Origin: Streptomyces sp. YIM 121038
GTDB taxonomy: Bacteria; Actinomycetota; Actinomycetes; Streptomycetales; Streptomycetaceae
Reading direction: 5' to 3'
Assembly: GCF_006088715.1 (NCBI RefSeq)
Contig: NZ_CP030772.1
Span: forward strand, 868,001 to 932,000
DNA: 64,000 nucleotides
Shown here: in pieces, positions 8,818 to 19,440 of the stretch
Layout: every line of letters starts with the position of its first letter
Position numbering within the stretch: the stretch's first letter is position 1
The notes under the pieces: model-generated
Seen by the model: the letters and a program-made list of their open reading frames with translations, nothing else
Database searches by the model: none
Told to the model about the DNA's origin: nothing
Made by a program: the position numbers and the translations under genes

Positions 8818-10588
8818 GTGGTGTTGGTGGGGAGTGGAGCGATGTCGATGCGGCTCAGGGGTCTGCCGCCGGTTCCGGAGCAGACTGCGGTCGTGGCCTG
8901 TGCGGCGTTTCCGAAGGGCAGTCTGGCGATCCGGGTCCGTGACCGGCTGGCCGGGGTGTTCGCCGACGCGCCGTTCGCCGGCTCGTTCGGGGTGCGGGGC
9001 GCCCCGGGGATGTCTCCGGCTGTGCTGTCGCTGGTCACCGTCCTGCAGTTCGCCGAAAGCCTCACCGGCCGGCAGGCCGCGGACGCGGCGCGGGACCGCC
9101 TGTCGTGGAAGTACGCCCTTTGGCATGGATCTGACCGATGCCGGCTTCGACTTCACCGTGTTGAGCAAGTTCCGCGCCCGTATTGTCGAGCACGGTCTGG
9201 ATGGGGTGGTCTTCGACCGGTTGGTGGACCACTGCCGCCAGGCCGGGCTGGTCGGCGGGGGCGGCAGACAGCGCACCGACTCCGCCCACGTCATCTCCGC
9301 GGTGCGCGACCTGAACCGTCTGGAGCTGGCCGGGGAGAGCGTGCGCGCCGCGCTGGAGGCCTTCGCGGTCGCGGCCCCTGCCTGGCTGGCCGAGGTGATC
9401 GACGTCGCCGAGTTCGCCCACCGCTACGGGCCGAGGATCAACGGCTGGACCATGCCGGACTCCCAGGCCAGGCGGGACCGGCTGGCGCAGGTGTTCGCCA
9501 CCGACGGCTATGCGCTCGTGCGGGCCGCCTATACCGCTTCCGCCCCGGTGTGGGTCCGTGACGTCGAGGCGGTGCAGATCCTGGGGCAGACCTACTACGT
9601 GCGTACCGACTGCCGGGGACGGGAGGTGATCATCAAGCGGGACGCCGACGAGGAGGGCGTCCCGCCCGGCAGATTACGCCTGGCCTCTCCCTGTGACACC
9701 GACGCACGCTGGGCGGCCAAGGGCGAGGACCTGTTCTGGTGCGGATACAAGATCCATCTGACCGAGAGCTGCGACGCTCCTCCCGAAGCCGAAGCCGAAG
9801 CCGAAGCCGAAGCCGAAGCCGAAGCCGAAGCCGAAGCCGAAGCTGGACGGCGTGTCGGACCACGGCCGGCTCTGATCACGGATGTGCACACCACAGATGC
9901 GACTGTGCCGGACGTGAAGGCCACCGCCGGCATCCAGCAGCGCCTGGCCGAGCGCGGCCTCGCCCCGGGCGAGCACTATCTCGATGCCGACTACCCCTCG
10001 GCCGACCTGGTCACCGCCGCCGCGAAGAACAGCATCACCGTGGTCACCCCGCTGCTGGCCGACCACTCACCGCAGGCCAAGGCCGCCGAAGGCTTCGCCA
10101 AGAGCAGCTTTCGCATCGACTGGAGGCCCCGGACCGTCCGCTGCCCCGAAGGATCCACCAGCACCGGTCGGCACCCCGTCACCCAGCACCGACGCGACGC
10201 CATCGTCGTGGAGTTCGACCGACGGGACTGCCGGGCCTGCCCCTCGCAGAAACGGTGCACCACCTCGGCCCGCGGCTCCCGCATGCTCATCCTCCGCCCG
10301 GAAGAAGCCCACGAGACCCTCACGCGAGCCCGCACCGAGCAGAAGACCCAGACCTGGAAGGACAAATACGCCCTAAGGGCGGGCATCGAGGGCACCATCA
10401 ACCAGGCCCTGGACATCACCGGGATCCGCCGGGCCCGCTACCACGGCCTGCCGAAAGTCCGCCTCCAGCACACCTTCTCCGCCACCGCGATCAACATCAT
10501 CCGACTGGACGCCCACTGGACCGACCGAACCCTCCGCCGCCAACGCACCAGCCGCCTCGAACGCCTCGCCTACCGACTCACCGCGTGA
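8818..10588 (+). pseudogene. IS1182 transposase, frameshifted, with EA repeat
   Basis: The N-terminal frame (FPKGSLAIRVRDRLAGVF to DRLSWKYAL) is joined to the rest by an extra T near 9119 (CCTTTGGC where CCTTGGC is expected), after which the frame reads GMDLTDAGFDFTVLSKFRAR. The DDE core and the zinc-like CRACPSQKRC segment follow, and the protein ends normally with LERLAYRL. A run of ten Glu-Ala pairs lies in the middle of the catalytic region. Without frameshift correction the transposase is not made. Confidence 0.85.
9785..9844 (+). repeat. Hexanucleotide tandem repeat (GAAGCC)9 + GAAGCT
   Basis: Nine perfect GAAGCC units and one GAAGCT unit encode ten Glu-Ala pairs inside the IS1182 transposase. 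The unit length keeps the frame, so copy number can change without a frameshift. Confidence 0.95.
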
Positions 10589-10659
10589 CCAGCAATTGAG
10601 CAACGGAGTCTGCCGTGGCTCCCTGGCGGTGCAGCCGCTGAGATATCGTGGAGAGCCTG

Positions 10660-10965
10660 ATGAGCACCGCACATGATCTGGGGGAGTCCCACGTGGCCGA
10701 GGACCGCATCACGCAGCAGGAGATTCACGCGCTGACCCGCCGTGTCGAAGCGGTGGAGGACCGTGTCGAGGCGCTGCAGGTGCAGACGGGCGGGAATTTC
10801 GCGGCGGTCATCGAGGGCCAGGCGGCGTTGCGCCGTGAGGTTCGTGACGGGTTTACCAAGGTCAACGCCCGCTTCGATGCCCTTGAAGAGAAGATGGACC
10901 ACAACCAGGCGCAGATTGTCGGTCTGTTGACGGAGCTCGTCGGCAGGAACGCGGACGAAAGCTGA
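10660..10965 (+). CDS. Small coiled-coil protein
   Basis: The ATG at 10660 has GGAG 6 bases upstream; a GTG at 10648 is an alternative. The 101-residue product is rich in Glu, Arg, Leu and Val in heptad spacing (LTRRVEAVEDRVEALQVQ and VRDGFTKVNARFDALEEKMD), predicting a long coiled coil, with no membrane segment. Similar short proteins occur in Streptomyces accessory DNA with unknown function. A strong terminator hairpin follows at 11000. Confidence 0.7.
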   Translation: MSTAHDLGESHVAEDRITQQEIHALTRRVEAVEDRVEALQVQTGGNFAAVIEGQAALRREVRDGFTKVNARFDALEEKMDHNQAQIVGLLTELVGRNADES

Positions 10966-10999
10966 TCGCCCTGGCGGCTGCCGCCGCCACAGTGTTCCT

Positions 11000-11029
11000 G
11001 AAGGCCCGGATCTTGCGATCCGGGCCTTC
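11000..11029 (+). terminator. Rho-independent-type hairpin
   Basis: GAAGGCCCGGATC and GATCCGGGCCTTC form a perfect 13-bp stem with a TTGC loop, 35 bp after the coiled-coil gene. There is no U-run, as is common in Streptomyces. Confidence 0.75.
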
Positions 11030-11169
11030 GGTGTTCTGGCTGCCACGCACAGCCTCCTCAGTGGGTGACCACCTGGTTGCCGCGTCCGGCGGACCGTATG
11101 CGGCTGACCGTGCCGGGGCGGCCAGCGACTCGACGGTGGCATGATCCTGGCGACTTCCGACCGGCGGTT

Positions 11170-12186
11170 TCACATGTTCAGGACCCTTTGGATCTTCTTC
11201 CAGTGCCTGGGCGGGAAGTCCGCGAACGCGGTCAGATCTTCCTTCGCGCCCAGCAGCATGGCTTTGGCCTGGGGGAACTGGGCGCCGGGCATGTCGGCGA
11301 CGGTGTCCAGCTGGGCGCGCACGAGTTCCGCGGCGGGCTGGGTGAAGACGGTGCGGATCGTCGCGGCAACCATCTCCCCGGAGTCCTGGTCGATCACGCC
11401 GAAGACGTTGCGCAGGAAATGCACCCTGTACCGCTGCCAGGCGGCGCCGAGCATCACCTTGCGGACCGCGGCGACCAGGCCCGAGTGCTGGCCGGTGACG
11501 ACGAGGCGGACCCCGGACAGACCGCGTTCGCGCAGGGAGCGCAGGAACTCCTTCCAGAACGCCTCGCTCTCGCTGTCGCCGGCCATCAGGCCGGGGACCT
11601 CGCGGCCTCCCTCCTCGGTGATGCCGGTGGCGACCACGACGGCCCGCGAGACGATCTGGTGGTTCACCCGCGCTTTGCAGTAGGTCGCGTCCAGGTAGAC
11701 GTAGGGGAAGCGGACATGATCCAGCGCACGGGTGCGGAACGCGGTCAGCGGCTCGTCCAGCGCCGCGCAGATCCGCGAGACCTCCGACTTGGAGATACCG
11801 CTGTCCCCGCCCAGGGCTTTGACCAGGTCATCGACGCTGCGGGTGGAGACGCCGTGCACGTATGCCTCCATGATCACAGCGTAGAGGGCCTGGTCGATCC
11901 GGCGTCGGCGTTCCAGCAGCGACGGGAAGAAGCCGCCGGTGCGGACCTTAGGGATGGCCAGGTCCAGATCGCCGGCGAGCGTGGTCAGCACCCGCTCGCG
12001 GTGCCCGTTGCGGATGTTGGTCCGTGTCGGCGTGTGCTCGTTCCACTCGGCACCGATGTGGGCCGTCGCCTCGGCCTCGATCAGCTCCTGCACCATCCGC
12101 TCAGCAATCGCGCGGATGAGTCCGATTCCGTCGGTCGAGCGCAGTGACTCAAGCAGCCGTATCAGCTCAGACCGGGACAGGGCCAC
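11170..12186 (-). pseudogene. IS256-family transposase, truncated and lacking a catalytic Asp
   Basis: The GTG at 12186 has AGGAG 6 bases upstream. The protein matches IS256 transposases (GVSTRSVDDLVKALGG; YLDATYCKARV with the first catalytic Asp). It ends abruptly after PPRHWKKIQRVLNM, about 60-70 residues short of the usual C-terminus (STNPLERLNKE region), so the third catalytic residue is gone. The normally conserved Asp of the SD.H.GL motif is Gly here (VVTGQHSGL). The gene is dead by two criteria. Confidence 0.85.
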
Positions 12187-12409
12187 CGCGCACTCCTCGT
12201 GGTTGAACTGGCAGTTCACCAAGGAGGGTTACGCGATGGCCCACCCCCTGTTCAGGGAGCGGTACGCACCCGTGGAAGTGCGCCCCGGGCAGACGCCCGC
12301 GCACTCCCAGCCACTGATCCCGTACACCACGACAAGGGACACGATCCAGCAACCTCCCTTCAATTCCTCCCGGCTGAGCCGGGGATACGACAAGGCGCCT
12401 CATGGCGCA

Positions 12410-12913
12410 CTGCCACCGATCTGCGATCTGGACAGCGTCCGGGGCCGCGGCGGAGGCGGCCGAGGCATACGCCCCGGCACGGTCTCGGCAGATCGCCTCG
12501 ATGCCCTCGCGTCCGGCGAGCCAGCGGGCGAAGGTGTCCGCTTCCCGGTCTTCCAGCAGGTCAACGGGTGCGCCGGTCTCGCAGTCCACCAACACGCTGC
12601 CGTACACGTACGAGCGTTTGAAGGCGAAATCGCCCACGCCGAGCACCCTCGGTGTCGGCGCGGGAGCGTCCGGCGTCAGCATGACCAGGCGCAGGATGGT
12701 GGTCCGGCTCCCCGGCGTGGGCAACAGCGCCGCGAGCCTCGCGCCCGGCAGGCCCGACAGCGCGATGCCGATCGCCGTGAGCAGACGGTGAAGAAGGGGC
12801 GTGCGCCTTTGGTACCGCCCCGTCAACCCTTCGGTCTGTTCGGCGAACGTCACCCGCTCGCAACGAGAGTTGTCACAGAACAAGCGCCGGACCACCAAGG
12901 CGATCACGACCAT
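12410..12913 (-). pseudogene. ISL3-family transposase, internal fragment
   Basis: The leftward frame shows the Cys-containing [19 protein letters not shown] segment, the [17 protein letters not shown] segment and [20 protein letters not shown], typical of ISL3 transposases. It breaks off after [10 protein letters not shown], and the N-terminus is missing too. In intact relatives the motif reads VDDFA; here the first Asp is Gly. Confidence 0.75.
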
Positions 12914-13094
12914 GCGCCCGCCAACCGCACTGAAGCTCCCCTCCTACTGTGGAGACCGTGGCCGGAGGGACAGTTGAGGTCATGGCATCTAAGTGGACGT
13001 TAAGTCCGATCTTCCTCGGTTCGTGATCGCTCGATCGTGGTACTGATCGCCGCGCCGGGCACTTGCTGGTCATGTTCATGCTGAGATGCGGGTC

Positions 13095-13308
13095 ATGGAG
13101 AGAAAGCCGTACCCCAGCGACTTATCGGACGAGCAGTGGGCGTTGATCCAGCCGATGATCACGGCCTGGAAGCAGGACCGGGTGGCGCGGTCGGCGACCG
13201 GGGATCCCGGGGCCTGCGACCTGCGGGAAGTCGTGAACGCGATCTTCTACCAGAACCGAACGGGCTGCCAGTGGCGCTACCTGCCGCATGATCTGCCGGC
13301 CTTTCTGT
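13095..13308 (+). pseudogene. N-terminal fragment of IS5-family transposase
   Basis: [17 protein letters not shown] and [20 protein letters not shown] are the usual DUF4096-type N-terminus of IS5 transposases. The family match ends after about 70 residues at the junction with the recombinase gene. GTCAAGAAC at the boundary may mark the recombination point. Confidence 0.75.
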
Positions 13309-13321
13309 GGAATCAGTTTTG

Positions 13322-14952
13322 TCAAGAACATCCCGGCTTGCCCTGGCGGACGTCGACGATCGGCAGCAGTGTCGCCGTGGCTGGCACTCCGATCTGGCGT
13401 AGGGTCGACCCGGCTGGGGTGGGGACGTCGGTGAGCCGTTCCAGGAGCTGGTCGAGGGCGGCCTGGCCGTCGTCGACGGCGGCTCGTCGTCGTCGGTGAG
13501 CGGGATGCTGGCCAGCATCCGCTGGAGGTTCTCCTTCGCTTCCAGCAGCTGGCCCTTGCTGGAGTTCTTCGGGGTGTAGAAGTCGCAGCGCGCGCAGGCC
13601 ATGCGATGCTGGCACTGTTCGAAGAAGGTGTAGGTGCACCAGCCGTGGCCGAGGTCGAAGTACTGCCAGGGCTCGCCGTTGGCGGCGGCGCCGGAGGCGA
13701 CCGCGTCGCGGTCGACGAGGGCTTCGACGGTGCGGACGTTGCGGGCGAAGTATCCGGCGTCGTTGTAGGCCCTGGCCAGCGTGTTGGGGGTGAGCTTCGC
13801 GTAGTGCGTGGTCGCTTCAGGAGTCCGGTGACCGAGCCATTCCTGCAGCTCGAAGAGGGTCATGGGTTCCTTGGCGTTGTAGAGCTGGCTGGCGATCGTG
13901 GACCGTGCCCGGTGACTGGTGATGTTGCCGCGGACATCGGTAGTGGGGACGCCGACCTTGCGGCAGAGCATCGGGATGACCGCCGTGTTGATGTAGTGCT
14001 TGGCGGCCCCACGGGCGCGATGGGCGAACAGGAAGTCGGCGTACTCGTTGGTCTTGCGGTCGAGCATGGACGGCTGGGCGGACCTGACGGCCTGCCATGC
14101 CTCGATGGCTTGGCCGAGCAGGGGATCGACAGGCTTGGTGAACGAGGTGCCGGTCTTGTGCGTGGGCACGTCCAGCAGGCAGACGGCATCGCGGGCGAGG
14201 ACTTCGCCGGAGTCGCCCGGGATGGGCAGGCCGTCGTGCTGCCAGCGGATGCAGCCCACTCGGAGCCTGGCGATCTCATCGCTGGGTTGACCGGCGAATA
14301 GCCAGGTCAGCGTGATGGCGCGGATCAGCTCGACCGGATAGGTGCGGCCGTCCGCAGTCGGCAGGTCGCCGGACTCGACGTTCAGGCCGGCCCACAACAG
14401 TTTGGCCCAGATGCCATCAGCGATCACTCGGGGATCCGGACCCATCAGAGCGCGGACGCTCCGCGGCGTTCTCAGCGCATGGGCGGGGTCGAAGCGTCGA
14501 GGGACCCACTCCCATTCGTGCAGGTCACGGTAGAAGGCGCGAGGCACCTTGAGATAGCCGGACTTCGACTGCGGTGTGAGTGGTTTGCCCAGGCGGCCCT
14601 GGGAGCGCATGCCGTGCGTCCACTGCGAGAAGTCGCCGACGGTCATCCGGTCCACCGCCGCGACCCAGGAAGTGCAGGTCTGGCGGGTCCACTGGTTGGG
14701 TTCGGTGATCTCGGGGTGTTCGGCGGCCAGCCAGCGGCCGATCTTGGCGAGCACGCTGCGGTAGCTGCGGTGGATCTTCGGGGTCAGTGTCGACGTCACG
14801 TACCAACGCTCGACCCATTCCGCCCACGGGGCCGGGACTCCTTCCATCGCTGCGGGCCCGGATGCGTGTCCTGACAGCGGCGGGTCCGCGTGACCGAGCG
14901 CCGCGACCGCACGGTGGAGACCGTAGAGGTCCTTGCCCCACTGTCCGCTCAT
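13322..14952 (-). pseudogene. Tyrosine recombinase/integrase, frameshifted near its end
   Basis: The ATG at 14952 begins MSGQWGKDLYGL. Core-binding and catalytic parts follow, with the tyrosine-recombinase residues recognisable as DEIARLRVG (Arg), SHRARSTIASQL (HxxR) and LGHRTPEATTHYAKL (His and nucleophile Tyr). Downstream is a Cys-containing tail (MACARCDFYTPKNSS). A one-base shift near 13492 moves the last 55 residues ([19 protein letters not shown]) into another frame that ends at 13322; the unshifted frame runs on into the IS5 fragment. The catalytic domain is complete, so the enzyme might still work with an altered tail. Such recombinases move transposons or integrative elements. Confidence 0.75.
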
Positions 14953-15191
14953 TAGGAGACCATCCCTTCTGCAGCCCTCTTCGGTAGGGTTGTGACCTCT
15001 CGGTCCCGGTGGGTGCACGGCCATGTTCGCGAGCCGCTCGACGGCCACGATGAGTTCCGCCGGCCCCACCGGGCCGAGGCCGTCTGATCGGCTTCAGGGA
15101 CACGCCCCGCAGAGGGCCGATTAATGAGCTCCCGGCAGACGTCCTCGCCACCGAGCAGGTGCTCCGCGCACGACACAGGAGTACTTCTTCC

Positions 15192-16412
15192 GTGTACATC
15201 GGCTGGGACTGGGCCACCGACACCCACGACGTGACCGTCATGGACGACACCGGCAAGCGCATCGACAGGTGGGAACTGCCCCACACCGAGGAGGGGTTCA
15301 CCAAGACCCTGGCGAGGCTGCGCAAGCACGGCGACCCGGCCGACCTGCCAGTGCCCATCGAGACGACCCGTGGCTTGGCCGTCGACCGGCTGCTGGCCGC
15401 CGGCCATCCGGTCATCCCGGTCCACCCCAACGCCTTCCACGCCATGCGCCCGCGCTGGGGCGCCTCCAAGGCCAAGACCGACGCGGGCGACAGCATGAAG
15501 CTCGCCGACTACCTGCGCACCGACGGGCACCTGCTGCCCCGCCTGGGGCCCACCGAGCAGGCCACCTTGGACCTGCAGGCCCTCACCCGCCAACGCGCCG
15601 ACCACATCCACGCCCGCGTCGCCGCCGTCAACCAGCTCGCCGCCCTGCTGGACGAACACTGGCCCGGAGGCAAAGTCCTCTTCTCGACCCTGGACAGCGA
15701 CATCGCCCTGGCCTTCCTGGAGCGTTACCCCACCTCCGGCTGGGCCGCCAAGCTCACCGCCGGGCGCCTGGAAGCCTGGTGCAAGCGCCGTGGCTACTCC
15801 GGAGGCAAGACCGGCAGCGTGCTGATCGAGCGCCTGCGCTCGGCCCCGGCCGCGGCCTCCCGCCTCAGCGAACCTGTCGCCCGACAGCTCATCCTCATGC
15901 AGGTCCAGCTCGTTCAGGGCATCCGGGCGACCATCCGCGCCTCGGAGAAGGCCATCACCGCGGCGGTCGAAACCCACCCCTACGCCCCGCTGTTCGCGAC
16001 CATGCCGCGTATCGGCAAAGTCAACCTGGCGCAGATCATCGGCGAGATCGGCCCCTTCCTGGAGCGCGCTCAGAACTGCGAACAGCTCATCGCGGAGACC
16101 GGAGTCGTCCCCGTCACCCGCGCCTCGGGCAAAACCCGCTCGGTCGGCTTCCGTTTCGCGGCCAACCGCAGAGCGCGCCTTGCGATCGCCACCTTCGCCG
16201 ACAACAGCCGCCATTCCAGCGACTGGGCATCCAAGATCTACAACGACGCCCGGGACCGGAAGAAGCGCCACCCCCACGCCACCCGCATCCTCGCTCGCTC
16301 CTGGCTTCGCGTGATGTGGGCCTGCTGGCGCGACGGCACCTGCTACGACCCCGAAATCCACCAGGCCAACGGCAAGATCAAACCGGCAGCCGACGAGCCC
16401 TTGGCGGCCTAG
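15192..16412 (+). CDS. IS110-family transposase (copy 2)
   Basis: The GTG at 15192 has AGGAG 10 bases upstream and opens a 406-residue protein, the usual IS110 length. The DEDD domain is seen as YIGWDWATDTHDV, PIETTRGLAVDRL and KTDAGDSMKLADYL, and the Tnp domain as FATMPRIGKVNLAQIIGEIG with the serine-containing VTRASGKTRSVGF. It differs clearly from copy 1. It ends inside a Scr1-type regulator gene whose 3' part is missing. Confidence 0.9.
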   Translation: MYIGWDWATDTHDVTVMDDTGKRIDRWELPHTEEGFTKTLARLRKHGDPADLPVPIETTRGLAVDRLLAAGHPVIPVHPNAFHAMRPRWGASKAKTDAGDSMKLADYLRTDGHLLPRLGPTEQATLDLQALTRQRADHIHARVAAVNQLAALLDEHWPGGKVLFSTLDSDIALAFLERYPTSGWAAKLTAGRLEAWCKRRGYSGGKTGSVLIERLRSAPAAASRLSEPVARQLILMQVQLVQGIRATIRASEKAITAAVETHPYAPLFATMPRIGKVNLAQIIGEIGPFLERAQNCEQLIAETGVVPVTRASGKTRSVGFRFAANRRARLAIATFADNSRHSSDWASKIYNDARDRKKRHPHATRILARSWLRVMWACWRDGTCYDPEIHQANGKIKPAADEPLAA

Positions 16413-16997
16413 AGGTTGACTCAGGAAACTCATCAGGGAGGGGTGCCCGGCGAACCGCTGGTGGAAGGCGGCCTCGTGGATGACCGCCCACAGATTCAGG
16501 GGCCCCTCGGGGCGGGTGAGGATGGCCTGGCGGGTCTTGCGGACCTCGGCCAGGGCGGCGACCTCGCCAGGGGTGCGGGTCAGGGCGGTCGCGGCGATGA
16601 TCTCCCGGGCGTAGGCGCCGGTCTGCAGCAGGCCGGGGATCAGGCTGGGGGCGTAGATGTGCGTGGAGGCGGCGTCGGACTCCAGGGTGAGGAAGTCCTT
16701 GTAGCCCAGCGCCACGACGTCCCCGTACGACTGCCACCAGCCCTGCTTCCCGGCGTCCTTGGCGAGACCCTCCAGCGCGGCGATGACCTTGACGTCGCTC
16801 TGCCCGTACACGGCCAGGAGCTGGGCGACTTCGGCCGGGCGGATGCGGGCGAGGGCATTCTCGATGCGGGAGAGCTTGCTCTCGGCCCAGCCCATCGCCG
16901 TGGCGGCCTTCTCCAGGCTGAGTGGGGGGACGGCTTCCTTGCGGGCCCGGCGCAGGGCTTCGCCGAGCCGGCGGCGGCGGAGCGTGGGCGGCGACAC
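16413..16997 (-). pseudogene. Scr1/DUF5753-type HTH regulator, 3' end lost
   Basis: The leftward frame starts MSPPTLRRRRLGEALRRARK and shows a helix-turn-helix (LEKAATAMGWAESKLSRIEN). The start of a DUF5753 effector domain follows (YAPSLIPGLLQTGAYAREII; LWAVIHEAAFHQRFAG). The match stops at SLMSFLS beside the IS110 gene, about 100 residues early. The missing part is not found on the other side of IS110, so a deletion accompanied or followed insertion. Confidence 0.75.
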
Positions 16998-17607
16998 CCG
17001 CGGGGCCCCGCCGCCGGTGCGCTACGGCGGCCCCGTCGTCGCCGTCTTCGTCCACCACACCGACTCGCCGAACGGGTACGACTGCGCCGACGCGCCGCGC
17101 ATCATCCGGGCCCTCGCGGCGGGCCAGACCGGTGCCCGGCTCTTCGACGACATCGGCTACAACTTCCTCGTCGACCGCTGCGGAACGATCTACGAGGGCC
17201 GTGCGGGCGGTGTCGACCGGTCCGTCGTCGGCGCCCACACGCAGGGCTTCAACCACCGCACGGCCGGGGTCGCCGCGATCGGCACCTTCACCGCGGGCAC
17301 CCCGGTGCCTCCGCCGATGGCGGAGGCCATCGCCGCGCTCGCCGCGTGGAAGCTCGGCCTCATGGACGTCGACCCGCGGCTGCGGGCGCAGCTGGTGTCC
17401 AGCAACAGCCTCAGCCGGTTCCCGGTGGGGACGCGCGCTACGTTTGATGCCGTGGCCGGGCACACCGACGGCTACACCACCAGCTGTCCGGGCGCCGCGC
17501 TCCGCGCCCAGCTGCCCGCGATCCGCGAGCGTGCCGCCCAGCTCCAGGGCCGGTCTCACGCGCTGAAACAGACGCGAGAGCCGCACAGTGAACTTCTTCA
17601 ACAATGA
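16998..17607 (+). pseudogene. Peptidoglycan amidase/PGRP-type protein, 5' end lost
   Basis: From about 17016 the rightward frame matches the amidase_2/PGRP domain: VFVHHTDSPNGYDCADAPRI with the zinc His, YNFLVDRCGTIYEGRAGGVD with the catalytic Tyr region, and AGHTDGYTTSCPGAAL with the second His and Cys. The signal peptide and N-terminal region are missing: the frame runs upstream into the antisense of the Scr1 gene. The junction at 16998 joins the 5' ends of two unrelated genes. Confidence 0.75.
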
Positions 17608-17775
17608 ATCTTCAGTCTGGATCCACCGTGTAACGGTCGTCCTGCGGAGGGTGGTAGGAGAAGAGGTGTCTGCTGACCTGCGAGGGTGGGAGTTCCTACG
17701 CCTCCACCCGGCACCGTCAGCAAGGCACCTCGTAAGCGGAATCCTCCCATACCGCTGCGGCGACGGTCGCGGCGT

Positions 17776-18278
17776 TCGATGACCCGAATCTTCTCGCCCA
17801 CGGCGGGCTCGCGCCAGTGGTGCGGCTGGCGGAACGGTGCAGTCTGCCCGTGCTGGTGCGGGACAAGGTCCGGCTGGCCAGGGCGGTGAACGGCACCGGG
17901 ACGGCTGCGGACGCGAAGGTGATGTCGCTGGTCGCGGCGATGCTCGTCGGCGCCGACAGCGTCAACGGCACCGACGTGCTGCGGCACGACGCGATGACCA
18001 AGGCATTCACCGGGATGCGGGCACCGTCCATGCTGGGCACCTTCCTGCGCGCCTTCGCCATCGTCTATCTGGACATCACATCGACTCCAAGGTGAAGCAG
18101 GTCTACGGGGCCGCAAAACAGGGGGCCGAGCACGGCTACACCAAGGTCCGGGGCCTGCACTTCCAGATCGTCACCGCTTCCACCTCACTCGTGGCCCCGG
18201 CCATTGTGGCCACCCGGTTGCGCAGGGGCTCGGCCGGCTCGGAGTGCCGCTCTGCTGATCTCCGAGGGACTGTCAATC
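17776..18278 (+). pseudogene. IS1380-family transposase with internal deletion
   Basis: The N-terminal part (HGGLAPVVRLAERCSLPVLV, then LRHDAMTKAFTGMRAPSMLG) is typical of IS1380. Near 18075 it jumps to the DSKVKQVYGAAKQGAEHGYTK segment, skipping about 90 residues and changing frame. The rest is cut off at 18279 by IS630 copy 2. Confidence 0.8.
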
Positions 18279-18898
18279 TACTGATCTCTTCGGGGTGTTG
18301 TCGGGTGGTAGTCGGTGATGGTGAGTCCGGTGCTGGCGAGGCATCCGTCGATGAGTTCGGGGTGGTGCTGGATGTGCCGTAGTCCGCGGCGGAGGGTACG
18401 TTCGAGGTGGTCGTCGTCGGTGAAGGCGACGCTGGCCAGCGGTCCTCTGCGCAGGAGCGACCACACTCCCTCGACCGGGTTCAACTCCGGCGCGTAGGAG
18501 GGAAGGTGGACAATAGTGAGCCAGTCATGGGCATCGGCGTACTTGCGTAGCGCGGCGGCTCTGTGCGTGCTCAAGTTGTCCCAGACGAGCACGATGGGGG
18601 CGCCGAGCTGGATGTGCGCGCGCACGGCCAGGTCGCGGTAGTCGCACCAGTCGAAGCTCCTGCGTCCGGAGCGATTGGGGGACGGGTTTCGCCTCGGCCG
18701 AAAGATCAGCCTTGAGGTCTCGCCGGGCTTGTAGCAGCACATTGCGGCGATCGAGTAGCGGCGCCAGGACCGGCCCCGGACCTGCACCACGGGCGTGTGG
18801 CCACGTCGGGCCCAGGTGCGGGCGATGGACGGCGTCATTGCAAATCCGGCCTCGTCCTCAAACACGAGGTAGGCCCCGAGCGTCGCCGCTATAGTTCC
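18278..18898 (-). CDS. IS630 transposase, catalytic frame (copy 2)
   Basis: DDE domain with the same sequence as copy 1 (FEDEAGF, VWDNLSTH, ELNPVEGVW). It needs the same frameshift to be joined to the N-terminal frame. Confidence 0.82.
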   Translation of the reverse strand, partial: GTIAATLGAYLVFEDEAGFAMTPSIARTWARRGHTPVVQVRGRSWRRYSIAAMCCYKPGETSRLIFRPRRNPSPNRSGRRSFDWCDYRDLAVRAHIQLGAPIVLVWDNLSTHRAAALRKYADAHDWLTIVHLPSYAPELNPVEGVWSLLRRGPLASVAFTDDDHLERTLRRGLRHIQHHPELIDGCLASTGLTITDYHPTTPRRDQ

Positions 18899-19436
18899 AC
18901 CTGCGGCCACACCTCCTTCTTCCACAGCTCGACCGCGCGCTCGTCTCGTTCCAGGGCACGACGTGCCGGGCACTGCCAGGACCAGCCGTGCCGATGCATG
19001 AGCCGCCACACGGCCGCCGACGAGCACACGACACCGAAGGTGCGGGCGATCAGTTCTCTGACCCGCTGGAGCGTCCACCGCTGGTCCTCCCAGCCGTGTG
19101 CGGCCGGCCCCCGCGCCAGCTCAGCCTCCAGGGCGGCGAACTGGCCATCGGACACCTTGGGCAGCTTCGCCGCCCCCGATGAGGCAAGACCTCCCATGCC
19201 GCCGTGCCGCCACGCATGCCGCCAGCGTTCCACCGACCGCTCACTCACCCGCAATTCCCTCGCGATCGCCGCGGTCTTCTCACCCCGCTCGAACCGCTGA
19301 CCGGCCTCAAACCGGATCCCTTCACGGAACCGCTGCCGCTCCGGAGTCAGCCCTCCACCCTGCGCATACCGCATAGTCCCGGCTTACCGCAGGGATCAAG
19401 GAACGTCACCACCCGACAACACCCCGAAGAGATCAG
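18281..19436 (-). mobile_element. IS630-family element, copy 2 (1156 bp)
   Basis: Same length, 29-bp inverted repeats and encoded frames as copy 1 at 5792-6947, but inverted. TA flanks at 18279-18280 and 19437-19438. It sits between an IS1380 remnant and an IS701-type element. Confidence 0.93.
18889..19374 (-). CDS. IS630 transposase, N-terminal frame (copy 2)
   Basis: Its protein is the same as that of the copy 1 N-terminal frame (161 residues, helix-turn-helix and winged helix) and ends at the same point before the catalytic frame. Confidence 0.85.
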   Translation of the reverse strand: MRYAQGGGLTPERQRFREGIRFEAGQRFERGEKTAAIARELRVSERSVERWRHAWRHGGMGGLASSGAAKLPKVSDGQFAALEAELARGPAAHGWEDQRWTLQRVRELIARTFGVVCSSAAVWRLMHRHGWSWQCPARRALERDERAVELWKKEVWPQVEL

Positions 19437-19440
19437 TAAC

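Larger units (their letters stand above)
8743..10610 (+). mobile_element. IS1182-family element
   Basis: Perfect 19-bp terminal inverted repeats (left end GACTCCGTTGCTCAATTGC) bound an 1868-bp element carrying one transposase gene. No clear target duplication was seen. The transposase is frameshifted. Confidence 0.85.
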
